Positions 35,086 to 45,665 of a stretch of DNA of 64,000 nt are shown piece after piece; positions within the stretch are counted from its first letter, which is position 1; each line of letters begins with the position of its first letter. Origin of the DNA: Mytilus californianus (Eukaryota > Mollusca > Bivalvia > Mytilida > Mytilidae); contig NW_026262659.1 of NCBI RefSeq assembly GCF_021869535.1, forward strand, positions 4,712,001 through 4,776,000. The letters run 5' to 3'. The translations under genes and the position numbers were made by a program. The notes beneath the pieces were generated by a model, which worked only from the letters and a program-made list of their open reading frames with translations, was not told the origin of the DNA and searched no databases.

Positions 35086-37710
35086 TTCTAAATCAAAACA
35101 GTGTATAAACAAAACAAAACAAAAATCCTGTACATATAGTTGTTTTAAACTTAAAAATCATATAAATGAACTAGCTGATTAATTATCTTAACTTTAACAT
35201 ATACATATAAAAAACAATAAAAAGAGAATTCAAACCACAAACGATAAGACATAACACAATATCAAGCCAGACTTACAAAAGAAACATCATAACTAAATAC
35301 ATGAATGTTGGATGTATAAAAACCGAGACACGTCGTATAGCAATGCAAATTCACACTCGGCAAAACAGTCATATTCGGGAATAGGTCGCGTTCGGTACTT
35401 AGCAGACCAGACGACATAGATGGTAAACCACAATCTAAGACGTTATAAAAATGTCGTAAGTTAGTTTAGACACAGACACATCGTATATCAACCAATTCGT
35501 GATGGTTTCCATAAAATTTATGTAGTCTTGTTTCGGTGCAATAAACACACAAGAAACAATCTAAGGGTAACGGATTCTTCATTTCGTAGTTTATATCATA
35601 ATCCAAAATAATACCCTGTAGTAACAGTACATTATATTAATGGATGTAATATAATCAAGTAACTATATAAAAGCTTTAAAACATTATGTTAACAATTATG
35701 AACAAGGGAACTGTTTACTTTTCAAAGCATTTCAATGATAAAATAATAATATATAATTTCATTAAGTCGGGAATAGTGATCTCCTATTCTATTGTTTCAT
35801 GCATACATCTGAATACCAAATCTAATCATAATGCATATGTCGGTGCATTAGTAACACATTATAACAGTAATGCAATAAACTGTTGAATACCAAATTTAAA
35901 TAAGCATATTTAAAAATAACATATACATGCAAAGCAAGAACATACGTGCAAACAAAGCATAAAGCACTTGCTAAAGCAGACAATACAATAAGCAAAACGC
36001 ACATAGATTCAACATAACATAACCTACCTCACAGGTATTTGTGAAGGCTTGAAATACAGTATTCAAATCACATATCAAAATGAGATAGTTAATATCTTTA
36101 TCAATTTATGACTTTATTTAATATCTGAAATTATTATAAAACTTTCATTCTTTAAGATTCAATAGTTTAATCCCATTTACTGAAATTTAGCTGTTTTATA
36201 TAATTTACCGTATTTAACCATAAAATCACAATTATTAAAGAGATTTAAAGTTCTTTTAAGTTTTCTATAATTACACTTACATATCACATCTACACATCAT
36301 TCAAACATGCATTTATCCATAACATTCATAAATCATGCATACATATAATTATAAGTATAGATAATTAATATATTAGTATAAGAAGAATAACTGACCGTGG
36401 AAATATGAAAACCAAACTCCAAACAGAATATAATAGTACAATTTACTACACATAGAAAATGGTGTGCATCACACAAACTGACCATATAGAAATGTAAACT
36501 TCCCGCCAAAGAATTGACAACCAATCAATACCAATAAAACCCAATTGAAACACCTGATAAAGTCACACCTGAGCGAACCTGAAATTTACACTCCGTATAA
36601 TTTAACCATGCAATAATATTATACTACAGTATTACATGTGTAATTATAATATCTTCTGAAATAATAAAGTTAGATTAAAAATATAGAAATAATCAAACTT
36701 AAATATAAAATACAAATATCCTAAAATACCACTTTACTACATTTACGGCGTGTCATTTTTAATCTTTCCTCCTTATAACTCTGTTGGAGCAGTTTCTGCG
36801 TAAGGAGAACACTCCTGTATATGAAGTCCGTATAGTGTGAACATGCACGAGCATACCGTATCAACTGAGATATGTAAACACCACAAGATGGGGCAGAGGG
36901 TATGTTTCTGCTGAGAAATGGGAAATTGAAAAGATCAAGGTATGAAATAGTCCTCCTAGTATCAGTAGTAGCTTTAATTTCAAGTTCACTGGGATATATG
37001 AAATGTAAGTACTGACTGAAATATGGGTTATTCAGTGATACATGTGATAGGACATCATCAATATATCTGAAGGTAAAATTAAAGAATTTCGTAAGGTGCT
37101 TTTTCTGTTTGTCTTTGAGAAGGTTCTGAATGAATTCTGCTTCATACGAGTACAAACCCAAATCGGCCAGTAGGGGTGCACAATTAGTACCCATTGGAAT
37201 ACCGACTGTCTGTTGAAATATGACATTGTTTATAACAAAGTTTCCAGGTGAACTTCTGTTAGGCGGAACAAATATACGTTGACAAGTGTACACCAATATA
37301 TCCATGTATGCCCAAGTAAAATCTTTACACCAAACGCAAACAAAAATTGTACGGCTTATTTTATGAGTTAATATGTTCAAATTTAAAACGATGTTTAGAT
37401 ATATGATTCTTTTTTATCTTTAGTGATTTTTACATACTTTCCAAGGTTATATTTCCAATGTTAAGATGCTTCATTATCGTTTCATGTATGCTTTCGTGAT
37501 AAACAGGAAGTCTTAAAAATAAGTTAATTACAGGTTCAAGTTATGGTTTGTACTTGAATTTTTTTACATTCAATTACCTGTTGAAAGTTCCCCAATTCTT
37601 CTTTCATTCTGGTAGACGTATAAGGCAATCAGTGCTACAACAATGCCATTAATGAATACTAATACGAAGGTCATGTCTTTAAGTGACTTCTTTCACAATA
37701 TATATAAATG

Positions 37711-37876
37711 TAGTCTGGGTGGCCGAGTGGTCTAGGGCGCTAAACACGGTGCAGGCGGTGTTGCCATGATGTCACAGAAGCAAGGGTTCAAATCCCGCTG
37801 AGGGAAGAACAAAAATTTGCTAACGCAAATTTGAAGATCTTACATTGTTGGGCTAAATTTGAGACGAGTTATATAT
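37711..37876 (+). mobile_element. tRNA-derived SINE, copy 1
   Basis: The head has an A-box-like 'gtggccgagtggtctaggg' and a B-box-like 'gggttcaaatcc', as in tRNA-Leu/Ser. It is not a tRNA gene: the acceptor ends do not pair and the spacing between boxes is filled with 'cacggtgcaggcggtgttgc'. The body continues 'gaagaacaaaaatttgct' and 'acattgttgggctaaattt', shared with the next copies. Confidence 0.75.
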
Positions 37877-38117
37877 ACATATATATATAGTTTGATTTTC
37901 TGTCATAAAGTTGTCATATGTTTAGACGTGTATAAAAAAATAGAATTTGATGTGGCGGAATGGTAATTAACATTATCATCCTTTACGACAGACAAATTAG
38001 CTGATATGAAAGGTACACCATCTACTTGCCACTATACATTATGTACTGTGTTACAACCCTAGATAAAGCCGACGAGGAAAGGCATTACATCGACCACCGA
38101 AAGCTATATTTTTATAT

Positions 38118-38275
38118 AGCCTAGGTGGTCGAATGGTCTAGGGTGCTGGACACGGTGCAGGCGGTGTTGCCACGATGTCACAGACTCAAGGGTTCGAATC
38201 CCGCTGAGGGAAGAAAACAATATTTGCTTACGCAAGTTTGAAGATCTAACATTATTGGGCTAAATTTATATATAT
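38118..38275 (+). mobile_element. tRNA-derived SINE, copy 2
   Basis: 'ctaggtggtcgaatggtcta', 'cacggtgcaggcggtgttgc', 'gggttcgaatcccgctgagg' and then 'acattattgggctaaattt'. Preceded by a small inverted repeat 'agctatat…atatagc' at about 38102-38119. Confidence 0.75.
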
Positions 38276-38349
38276 ATAGTGTTAGCCCTGTATAACCACG
38301 TGTAATCCGATGGAGAATGTCTGTCATAAAGTTGTCACATGTTTAGACG

Positions 38350-38470
38350 TGTTGTCTCGATATCCAAATAGCACGAGTTCGAATCGTGGCGAGGGAAGAA
38401 CAAAAATTTGCTTCCTCAAATTTGCAGATTTAACATTGCTGTGCTGATATTTAGAGTAGTTCTGAATATA
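38350..38470 (+). mobile_element. tRNA-derived SINE, copy 3, lacking A box
   Basis: Begins at 'ttgtctcgatatccaaatag', has the B box 'cgagttcgaatcgtggcga' and the body 'gaacaaaaatttgcttcctc'. The 5' head with the A box is missing. Confidence 0.65.
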
Positions 38471-38727
38471 ATTTGTGTTTTCAGCCGTGTATCACCTTCA
38501 CTGGTGATCCAATCGATGGATCTATCGTAGAGTTGTCACTTGTTTAGACTTATTTATCAAATAATTATTTCTGTGACTGTATCTTACGATCCTTTACGAT
38601 AGATAATTTAGCTTATCTGCAATCAATTTCATCTTCATGCCTAATATATCATGAACTGTCTTACAACTCTAGAGTCTACTGCCGAGGAAAGGTAACACTA
38701 GGCCACCGAAAGCTGAATTTTCAGTTC

Positions 38728-38868
38728 AGTCTAGGTGGCCGAGTGGTCTAGAGCGCTGAATTTTTAATTCAAGAACACTTGACACAGTGCAGGCGATGTT
38801 GTCTTTATATCCCAATAGTACGAGTTCGAATCCCGGCGATAGAAGAACAAAAATTTGCTTCTGCAAAA
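38728..38868 (+). mobile_element. tRNA-derived SINE, copy 4
   Basis: 'ctaggtggccgagtggtcta', 'cgagttcgaatcccggcga' and 'gaacaaaaatttgcttctgc'. The stretch before it (38500-38727) is a diverged repeat of 37920-38117 ('cgaggaaaggcattacatcg' against 'cgaggaaaggtaacactagg'), so head-to-tail units of about 600 bp include the SINE. Confidence 0.72.
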
Positions 38869-38909
38869 ATATCGTAATCTAAGCTTTTCTACTGTATAAA
38901 TTACGAAGA

Positions 38910-39560
38910 TATGGTATGATTGCTAATGAGACAAATATCAACCAGAGACCAAATGACGTAGATCTTAGCAACAAAATTTGGGATGATATACCTTTTCATA
39001 GACTATCCAACTTAGCACATATTTATTCTTTAAATTGGTCTATTGATAGTTTATTTTGGTTAACTAATACTATCACAAGTGTTTGTAAAACGGAGTTCAT
39101 TAACTAAATTTTACGTTTTGTAAATCTACTCACTAGTATCATAGTAAAATATGTGATTTCAAAAGGCCCTTGACTCCAGAATGAAAAGATGGTAGCTGCT
39201 GGTGTAAGTCCAAATTTCATAGTATATACTTTTTCATAGACTAACCGATACTTAGAATATTATAAAGTGCTCAAGACTAAAATGATCTCATGATTTGTTG
39301 TATTCAAGAATTAGTTTCATTGTTAGTGCAATGTTTATAATGAATGCGTGACTTTCTGTTTAGGTATTTCATTTATGAATTAGTGTTATTGATGTAAGAA
39401 CTTTCTTATAGTTTTAGAAAAATATAATAAATTGTGTTTTGGACATCAGATGACACAACAGTACTATGGGTAGGTTGTTATACGGCCTTCAACACGGAGC
39501 ACACATCGCATAGCAACCTATAAAAGGCCAAAAAATTACAAGTGTTAACATTTCAAAACG
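38910..39560 (-). repeat. DR1 dispersed repeat fragments
   Basis: 38895-38950 ('gaagatatggtatgattgct', 'aatgagacaaatatcaacc') and 39484-39560 ('ggccttcaacacggagcaca', 'aacctataaaaggcc') are consecutive DR1 words split by about 530 bp of unrelated sequence. The first shares its outer flank 'cgtaatctaagcttttctac' with the DR1 copy at 58320. Confidence 0.6.
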
Positions 39561-39587
39561 AATTAAATAAACAACTTTTGGATCTGA

Positions 39588-39690
39588 GTGGCCGAGTGAT
39601 CGAAGTAGTTCACCTATAATAATCACTAGAGAGTCAAAACCGAGGTTGTCAGTTCATGCTTATGTGCTCGACTGTAATTCTAATTACTAG
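39588..39690 (+). mobile_element. Possible degenerate tRNA-headed SINE, different type
   Basis: 'gagtggccgagtgatcgaag' resembles an A box, but the B box is weak ('ggttgtcagttcatgc') and the body differs from the four copies upstream. Confidence 0.35.
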
Positions 39691-39762
39691 GGTTGCCAAT
39701 TTTGCTGCAGAAGGTCGATTGTTTTATCACTATATCACATACACACATTTTTAAATCGGACA

Positions 39763-39950
39763 TAAAGCAAAATCATCGGAAAAAATGCAAAACGGACCGA
39801 AAACAACTGACAAAAAGCAAAAGTATCGGAAAAAAAGCAAAACAGACAAAAAAGCAATGGACAAAAAGCAAAAGTGTCGGACAAAAAGCAAAACTATCGG
39901 ACAAAAAACAACACCGGACAAAAAGCAAATGTCGGACAAAAACACCGTAT
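39763..39950 (+). repeat. Tandem repeat 'aaaaagcaaaagtatcggac'
   Basis: About nine diverged copies of a unit of roughly 20 bp. It creates Lys/Gln-rich open frames on both strands that I do not accept as genes. Confidence 0.75.
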
Positions 39951-40057
39951 CACCCAATAGGCAATGCTTATGTAATGGGTGATTGATATCACTTTGAAAA
40001 CGATACAAAGGATGCAATATTGTTTTCAATTTTAAGGTTGCCTTTCGATGAACATGT

Positions 40058-40060
<3 letters not shown>

Positions 40061-40094
<34 letters not shown>
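40061..40094 (+). repeat. (CT)17 microsatellite
   Basis: Seventeen uninterrupted CT units. Confidence 0.97.
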
Positions 40095-40097
<3 letters not shown>

Positions 40098-40257
40098 GAT
40101 ATATATGTAAGACTCTGAACCGCGATGGTCACACTGATGTGCGATAGTCTGAAGGTGAAGTGTGATGGACTGCATAATCTATATATTTTCTATATTTTTG
40201 ATATTCATATGACGATGTAGAAGTAAATGTTTTTGTCAGAAATGGCATTTTTTAGTA

Positions 40258-41336
40258 ACAACAAACAAATTGGTCAATTGGACCTGCTTTGATACGATAA
40301 CAGCACTTGAATTTTTACTAGATAACATTTTTGTTCGCTATGGAGATTCCTTAGTATATCGTCAAGTTATTGGAATTCCAATGGGGATTAACTGTGCACC
40401 ACTTATTGCAGACCTGTTTCTGTATTGTTATGAGTTACAATTTATGACTAAAATCAGCAAAGACCCATCGAAACAACATCTGATACAAAAATTTAATAAC
40501 ATTTTTAGATATTTGGATGATATATTGGCTCTCAATAATGACGACTTCAGTATGTACACTAAAGAGATTTATCCTGCTGAACTGACTTTAAATAAAGCTA
40601 ATACTAACAATGAATATTGCCCTTTCTGTATCTTGATATCTATATCTTTAACGGGAAGCTAAATACCAAAATTTACGATAAAAGAGATGATTTCTCATTT
40701 CCTATTGTTAATTATCCATGTTAATATGGTGGAAATTTCCTTGTCACCATCTTATGGTGTTTACAGACTTATTCAGAAGTGATATAGTTACCATACTGTT
40801 GTCAGGTCATTGAAGATGGCATATTTTGGAATTAATATTGATTCACTCATAGGGTCTTTGCATCGGAAATAAACACATTTATTCTAAAACTAGTTGTTGG
40901 CATGATACGGGTTATGTTCTTCTCATATAATTTATGATGGTGTGATACTAAACCCCGAACGGGAGGGATTGTGCTTGATTTTCATATGATGAAGACATAA
41001 TCTTTCAATCAGTTTAATTGAGGTCTAGAGCTGGCATGTCAGTAAATACTAGTAGTCCTTTGTTAATTTATGTATCATTGTCATTTTGCTTAGTTTCTTC
41101 TGCTACCTATTCTAACATCGGACTCGGACTTCTTTTGAACTGAGTTTTACTGTGCGTATTGCTGTGTATTTGTTTATTCTACATTGGCTAGAGGTATAGG
41201 GGGAGTGTTGAGATCTCACAAAACATGTTTAACCCCGCTGCAATTTTGCGCCTGTCCCAAGTCTGGAGCCTCTGGCCTTTGTTAGTCTTGTATGTTTATT
41301 TAATTTTAGTTCATTTAAATGTTTCGAGTTTAGTGT
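40258..41336 (+). pseudogene. 5'-truncated PLE, family 2, RT core and 3' UTR
   Basis: Codes for 'ALEFLLDNIFVRYGDS', RT motif B 'VIGIPMGINCAPLIADLFLY' and motif C 'FRYLDDILALNN' (Leu in place of Ile) up to about 40615. A frameshift then leads to 'YDKRDDFSFPIVNYP', after which stops accumulate by 40790. 40905-41336 is the 3' untranslated part, nearly identical to 24515-24940. The RT resembles the element at 60950-63776 more than the one at 28278-30416, so at least two PLE families are present. The end at about 41336 ('gagtttagt') matches where the 24.4 kb copy diverges. Confidence 0.82.
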
Positions 41337-41392
41337 GACGTCAACTTTCAGTGACGATGGCTTGGGGCTGACGAGATCAATAAGACTCGTGA

Positions 41393-43683
41393 AACTAGCA
41401 TAGTTGTTCAGAAAGTACTGAAAGCTTCTGGGTTTTTAATAGCAGAAGATAAATGCAATTGGGCACCTAGCCAAAATGTCGTAGGGTTAGGTTTGGTATG
41501 GCAATTTGACAAAAGCATGGTTTCAGTTACGGAAAGGCGACTTTCCAAATTTTTACATACATTGAATCAGATTATATACAAGATAGGTAAAGGAGAAGTA
41601 CACACTTCGGCAAGTTTTCTTGCATCAATAGTAGGTCAGATCATATCTATGCAAGGGTAGTTGGTCCTGCAGTAAGATTACGTACAAGAAGTATGTACGA
41701 ATGTATTTTGTATAGAGCAAGCTGGAATGCTAATGTTCTGTTGAATAGTAGATCTCTTGGTGAGAAAGTTTTCTGGAAGGAAAACATTGAGAAAATGAAT
41801 GGCAGAGAGTTGAGCATTGTTGAGCAATACTCTAATGTAGTATACACAGATGCCTTGGGCATAGGTTACGGTGGCTATTTGGTAGATGCCACAGATGAAG
41901 AAATTATGGGTAGTTGGAACGATGGAGAAAGATTAAAGAGTTCCACTTGGAGAGAACTTGAAGCAGTTTAGAGAGTACTTCAGTATATATCTATGTCTTT
42001 ACAAGGACAAACGGTTAAATGGCACACAGATAATCAGAATGTAGTTAACATAATAAAAAAGGGCAGCAAGAAATCTAAATTACAAGATATTACAATTAAA
42101 ATAGCAAATGTATGTGAATCAAAGAGCATTAAAATCGTACCAGAGTGGGTACCTAGACAAGAGAACGTTAAGGCAGATAAAATTAGTAAAACTGTTGATT
42201 GCGATGATTGGAAGATAGACGATATTACCTTTAAATATCTAAATCAGAACTGGGGTCCACATACCGTAGATAGGTTTGCCACATATTACAATGCAAAATG
42301 TAGGATATTCAATTCTAAACACTGGTCGCCAGGTACACTGGGTATTGATGCTTTCAATAGACATTGGGATAAAGAAAACAACTGGATCGTGCCACCATCT
42401 TCGGAAATACCACGATGTATACGCAAAATAAAACAAGATAAAGCAGATAGCACTTTAGTTGTTCCTTTATGGCTTTCAGCTCCACATTGGCCTTTATTAC
42501 ACAAGATGAATGGTAATGTTGTCGAATTTGAATCGTTCATTTAAGATAGTAAAATATTACCCTCAACTGGTATCAACAAAGGCCGAGGTAGAAATGGTAT
42601 ACTCGGAAAGTCCATAGATTTTAGAATATTGGCTTTGAAAATAAGATTTTAATTTATTTCATTTTTCCTACAGGTATCGATCTAAATAGCAGGGTGCTGA
42701 AGCAAATACAAGATTGATGGATCCGTTCTGCTAATTTTGACGAATTAGGACATAAGATGTCGTTGTATCTACTGCAGTCCAGGAGTGACAATACTAACAA
42801 TAAATACTTTTATCCTTTTAAACGGTTGGAGAGATTTTTTTTTAAAGAAGGGGGGACAATCTTTGCCAGCAAAGCCAATACATGTAGCCCTATATTTAAC
42901 AAAATTGATAGACACAGGTTCATCTTATAGTGTAATTCAGTCAGCATTTTACGATATAAAATGGGCACATACAGTACAAGGGCTTTTAGACCCCACAGAA
43001 AATACATTTGTGACACATTTATTAGAGTCTTCTAAACATCAACCACATAAACCGATAGTTAAAAAGGAACATATTGATTCTGAATCGATTATTGAACTTT
43101 GTTTTAAATATAAAGACAATAATGATATAACAATATTAAGGGATTTATGTATGAATATTCTTAGTTTCGCTGGTTTTCTCAGATATAACGAACTTAGTTC
43201 TCTTTGGTGTAAATACGTTCATTTTAAAACTAACTATTTAGAGATTGATATTGACAAAAGCAAAACTGATCAGTATAGATTAGGGAAAAAATTAGTCATT
43301 TCAAATGGTGAGTCTGCTGCCTGTCCTTACTATTTATTAGCCAAATATTTCAGTATTTGTAAAATTGAGTCAAGTTCTTAGCAGTATTTATTTAAACCTA
43401 TTTTTAGATCAGGCAAACGGTGTTCTTTAATTTACAAGAAAAAAAAAACTGAGTTATACCAGAGTTAGAGAGTGTATTTTAGCTAGACTCAAAGAGGTTA
43501 GGGGTGATATAAACAAAGGTTTACATTCTTTGAGGGAGGGCGGAGCCACAGTCGCAGCTAACGCATAATTTATCGAACGCTGCTGGAAACGTCACGAGAG
43601 ATGGAAAACTGATACTGATAAAGATGGGTACGTGGCAGACTCACTTGCACATAGCTTAGAAGTTACTAAGAATTTAGGCTTTT
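41393..43683 (+). pseudogene. DIRS-like element: RT tail, RNase H and tyrosine recombinase, decayed
   Basis: 41402-41650 codes for the end of the reverse transcriptase ('CNWAPSQNVVGLGLVWQFD', 'RRLSKFLHTLNQI'), closed by TAG. After a shift, 41648-42544 carries RNase H ('VVYTDALGIGYGG', 'STWRELEAV', 'WHTDNQNVVNII') and the region after it ('VDRFATYYNAKCRIFNS', 'WSPGTLGIDAFNRHW'), broken by TAG at about 41969. 42782-43381 is the start of a tyrosine recombinase ('SLPAKPIHVALYLT', 'FAGFLRYNELSSL' with the first catalytic Arg, 'SKTDQYRLGKK'). 43381-43683 continues with shifts and stops: 'YLFKPIFRSG', the H-x-x-R box 'LHSLREGGAT', 'CWKRHERWKTD' and 'GYVADSLAHSLEVTK' holding the likely nucleophile Tyr. 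This RT-RH-YR order defines DIRS-type retroelements. The 5' part is missing, and no inverted or split terminal repeats were found. Confidence 0.85.
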
Positions 43684-43839
43684 AGCATTTATTTCTATAG
43701 AATGTTTTTAAACACTTATCCGCCCTTTCTTTGTTTTTCTAGTCTGCACGGCTAAATGCATAAATTTGATAGTTGCCATTGAAGTGTAGTTAAGACATTT
43801 ATTTTTCTGCGTTTCTTGGGAGAATCGTAATACTTTTAT

Positions 43840-44460
43840 GTTTCTTCTGTCTCGTGATTGTTTGTAGAGTACAAAATTTTATTTTTATAATTATTTGCTT
43901 CTAATTTTAATATTTTATCTTGATCTCTTGTAAGTTTACCCTTATCATATAAGTGGGTTATCGTTTTCTACTCTGCCTAGATTTTTCCATCCTTAGAAAA
44001 TATGCTGAATTTGTCTCTCCCTCTTCAAATTTCATTACGATCTCCTCCTAGAATTAGTTGATCAAAACTTTTTACTTCTTTTACTGCGTGGACAGTTTTA
44101 AAAAAAGTATTACGCTTTTTGGATTATTTGGTGCATAAATGTTAAGTATAGCTATTATAGTGTCCTTTATTTCAATATTAACAAGCAAAAGTCTTCCTTC
44201 ATTATCTTTATAGTCATCAATAATTTTAAAGTTTAGATTTCTTTTCAGCCATATGGCAATACCTTGAATTGCTTGAAACATATTACTTAGTAAAAGTTTG
44301 CCTTTAAATTCAGTATATAGATTGTTTATCAAATTATCTCTAAAGTGTGATTCTTGCATAAGAAGAATGTCACATTTTTGTGATTTTGACTACTCAATCA
44401 ATCTTTTTCTTTTATCAGGTTGCTGTAGGCCTTTACAATTAACTGTACAGATCATATGAA
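43840..44460 (-). pseudogene. LINE endonuclease fragment with internal deletion
   Basis: The minus strand opens with 'ICTVNCKGLQQPDKRKR', then (after TAG) 'CDILLMQESHF', 'YKDNEGRLLLVNIEIKD', 'AILNIYAPNN' and 'DQLILGGDRNEI': an APE-type endonuclease of a non-LTR retrotransposon, with Asn and Glu catalytic positions visible (VNCKG, QES). It then jumps to 'FEEGETNSAYFLRMEK' and 'DKGKLTRDQDKIL', which normally lie well downstream between endonuclease and RT, so the middle was deleted. It stops near 43840. It cannot be the 5' part of the LINE at 47040-49050: for this strand that part should lie above 49050. Confidence 0.75.
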
Positions 44461-44464
44461 GATG

Positions 44465-45160
44465 TTTGTTTAATACCATAGTTGGTGAGTAATTAATTTA
44501 TTTGTAACATCTTTTAGCTTTTTATGTTCAGTAAACATAGGTTAATTCCCGTTCAGAGTGATAACAATTAGGTCACACTTTAGTTGACCTTCACAGATAC
44601 TATAAATAGACATATTTTCAGTTATTTTATTTTTATCACTATTCCCGGTTTTAAAAGGACTTTTATCTATGAATTGACTTGTACTTTGTACTTTGTCTTA
44701 TAAATAGGCACAAACTATTTGTTATTCTTTTATAAATATATAAATATATATTTCCGAATATGACTGTTATACCGAGTGTCAATTTGCATTGCTATACGAC
44801 TTTGTCTTAACTGCTTTTCCAGAACTGGATTAAACTATATGTTTTGTTATGATCATTTTATCAAACTACCTTTTATGATAAGTACTAATTATGGTGAAAA
44901 ATAAGGAATGTTGAGTTCTACAACAAAGCAGTTTCCATGGAACCTCTAGTCACTCAACTGGTTCACAGAAGCCAACAATAAAATTGAAATTACGCATGTG
45001 AGATAACTTTCTAAATAGAAAATATTGGAAATGTGAACAATGACAAAACATAACAACTCAATAGTACTTGTTTTTTCAAGTCTTGTCACAACCCTAAGTT
45101 TAAATTGTCTTTGTATTAAGTTTTAATTCTAGTGGTTGGTAGGCAGTGTCAAGGAGAATA
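44465..45160. other. Interval with a short shared repeat
   Basis: 44753-44802 ('cgaatatgactgttatacc', 'gagtgtcaatttgcattgc') is the complement of 35336-35390. No gene seen. Confidence 0.5.
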
Positions 45161-45164
45161 ATGA

Positions 45165-45665
45165 TTAAGGAGGACCACACCAGAACTATTCCGGAAGAAT
45201 TTGGTTCTAAATTGGCACTATATTGTCATTAACTGTGAGTACTCTCAGATCTGTACTTTGTGTCTATTTTGTTGTAAGGGATGTGTAAATACCCTACCCG
45301 TCCGGTCGGTGTTTTTGTTAGTTTTTTCTGCTATGTATCGATCTGATGAGTTAAGCCCTTTTCAACTGATTTTTATAGTTTGTTCTTATGTTGTGCTGTA
45401 ACACCACTGTCCCCTCGCTCACAAACATGTTTTACCCTGCAACATTCTTTATGTGCCTGTCCCAAGTCACGAGCCTGTAGTTCAGTTGATGTCATTGGTT
45501 CATGTCTGTCATATTTGTTTTTCTTAAATTGTTTTGTTATAAATTAGGCCGTTAATTTTTCTCAATTGAATTGTTTCATATTCTTCATGTCTGGGCTTTT
45601 TATAGCCGACTATACGGTATGGGTTTTTCTCATTGTTGAATGTTGCATGGCTAAGGGGGTAAGTT
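45165..45665 (+). repeat. DR1 dispersed repeat, extended copy
   Basis: Starts 'ggaggaccacaccagaac', continues 'gagtactctcagatctgta' and 'ttaagcccttttcaactga', then 'tgtgcctgtcccaagtcac', 'ttaggccgttaatttttctc' and 'tttatagccgactatacgg'. Co-linear with the minus-strand copy at 60228-60760, showing that DR1 extends beyond the short ends seen elsewhere. Confidence 0.75.

Larger units (their letters stand above)
34253..37285 (-). mobile_element. PLE insertion with nested interruption in intron 1 of locus E
   Basis: Compared with D (56940-57010), intron sequence stops after 'cgcaacaaaaacatttgagt' at 34252 and resumes with 'gtacaccaatatatcca' at about 37286, so about 3 kb is inserted. The right part (37260-36735) codes on the minus strand for 'QQTVGIPMGTNCAPLLADL', 'YSYEAEFIQ', 'FRYIDDVLS' and 'VYISQLIRYARACS', i.e. 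Penelope-like RT motifs B and C. The next RT segment ('LHKFYGNHHELVDI') appears only at about 35525-35465, so a further 1.2 kb (about 35540-36735) interrupts the element. That inner piece is AT-rich and I see no coding or terminal repeats in it. 34565-34680 is an R2 repeat. Confidence 0.72.
31113..37674 (-). pseudogene. Locus E: membrane/coiled-coil ten-Cys gene, decayed paralogue of D
   Basis: Four exon remnants on the minus strand. Exon 1 is 37674-37578: 32 intact codons of hydrophobic leader MTFVLVFINGIVVALIALY plus 'QNERRIGELS', phase 1 donor. Exon 2 is 32155-32087: coiled-coil start 'QKLSALEEELNVLK', then an in-frame TAA and a deletion of about 80 bp relative to D. Exon 3 is about 31836-31663: 'NYFDEMAQTYC', 'FRRDCC', 'PTCNDIY'; its acceptor is gone ('ttattaaa' where D has 'ttattcag') and the fourth Cys is Tyr. 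Exon 4 is 31293-31113: 'SCFDRVQI', 'PNICGPNYYCC', first Cys of CCC lost, still open to its stop. Intron 1 carries a 3 kb PLE insertion (34253-37285). Exon 1 and exon 4 are better preserved than the middle, so a short transcript cannot be excluded. Confidence 0.82.
30423..37690. repeat. Segmental duplication, copy 1 (around pseudogene E)
   Basis: Homologous in the same order and orientation to 50575-57370. Anchors: 'gagggcgtacgccc' at both left ends; 'aaactcaacaaatatct' (30675 and 50990); the four gene exons; 'cacaagaacatattatactgg' (32270) and 'cacaagaatatattatactgg' (54220), each given here as one anchor; 'gtattttatgcaacac'; 'gatcatattggt'; the single 72 bp unit at about 33265; and 'gtgacttctttcaca'. 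The right break is at about 37690, where a SINE cluster begins; the left break coincides with the start of the PLE at 30416. Confidence 0.85.

Noticed and set aside
36721-37380. One continuous 219-residue gene starting at 37380
   Set aside because: The first third is intron sequence shared with the D locus (56990-57060), fused by chance to PLE reverse transcriptase after the insertion border at about 37285.
37711-38868. tRNA-Leu/Ser genes at the A- and B-box matches
   Set aside because: Acceptor stems do not pair, the inter-box distance is too long and each head runs into the same non-tRNA body, so these are SINEs.
39693-39986. Lys/Gln-rich protein of about 97 residues
   Set aside because: The whole frame is the translation of a 20 bp tandem repeat; the opposite strand is equally open.
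44081-44359. An independent 92-residue host protein
   Set aside because: It is the APE endonuclease region of a non-LTR retrotransposon.
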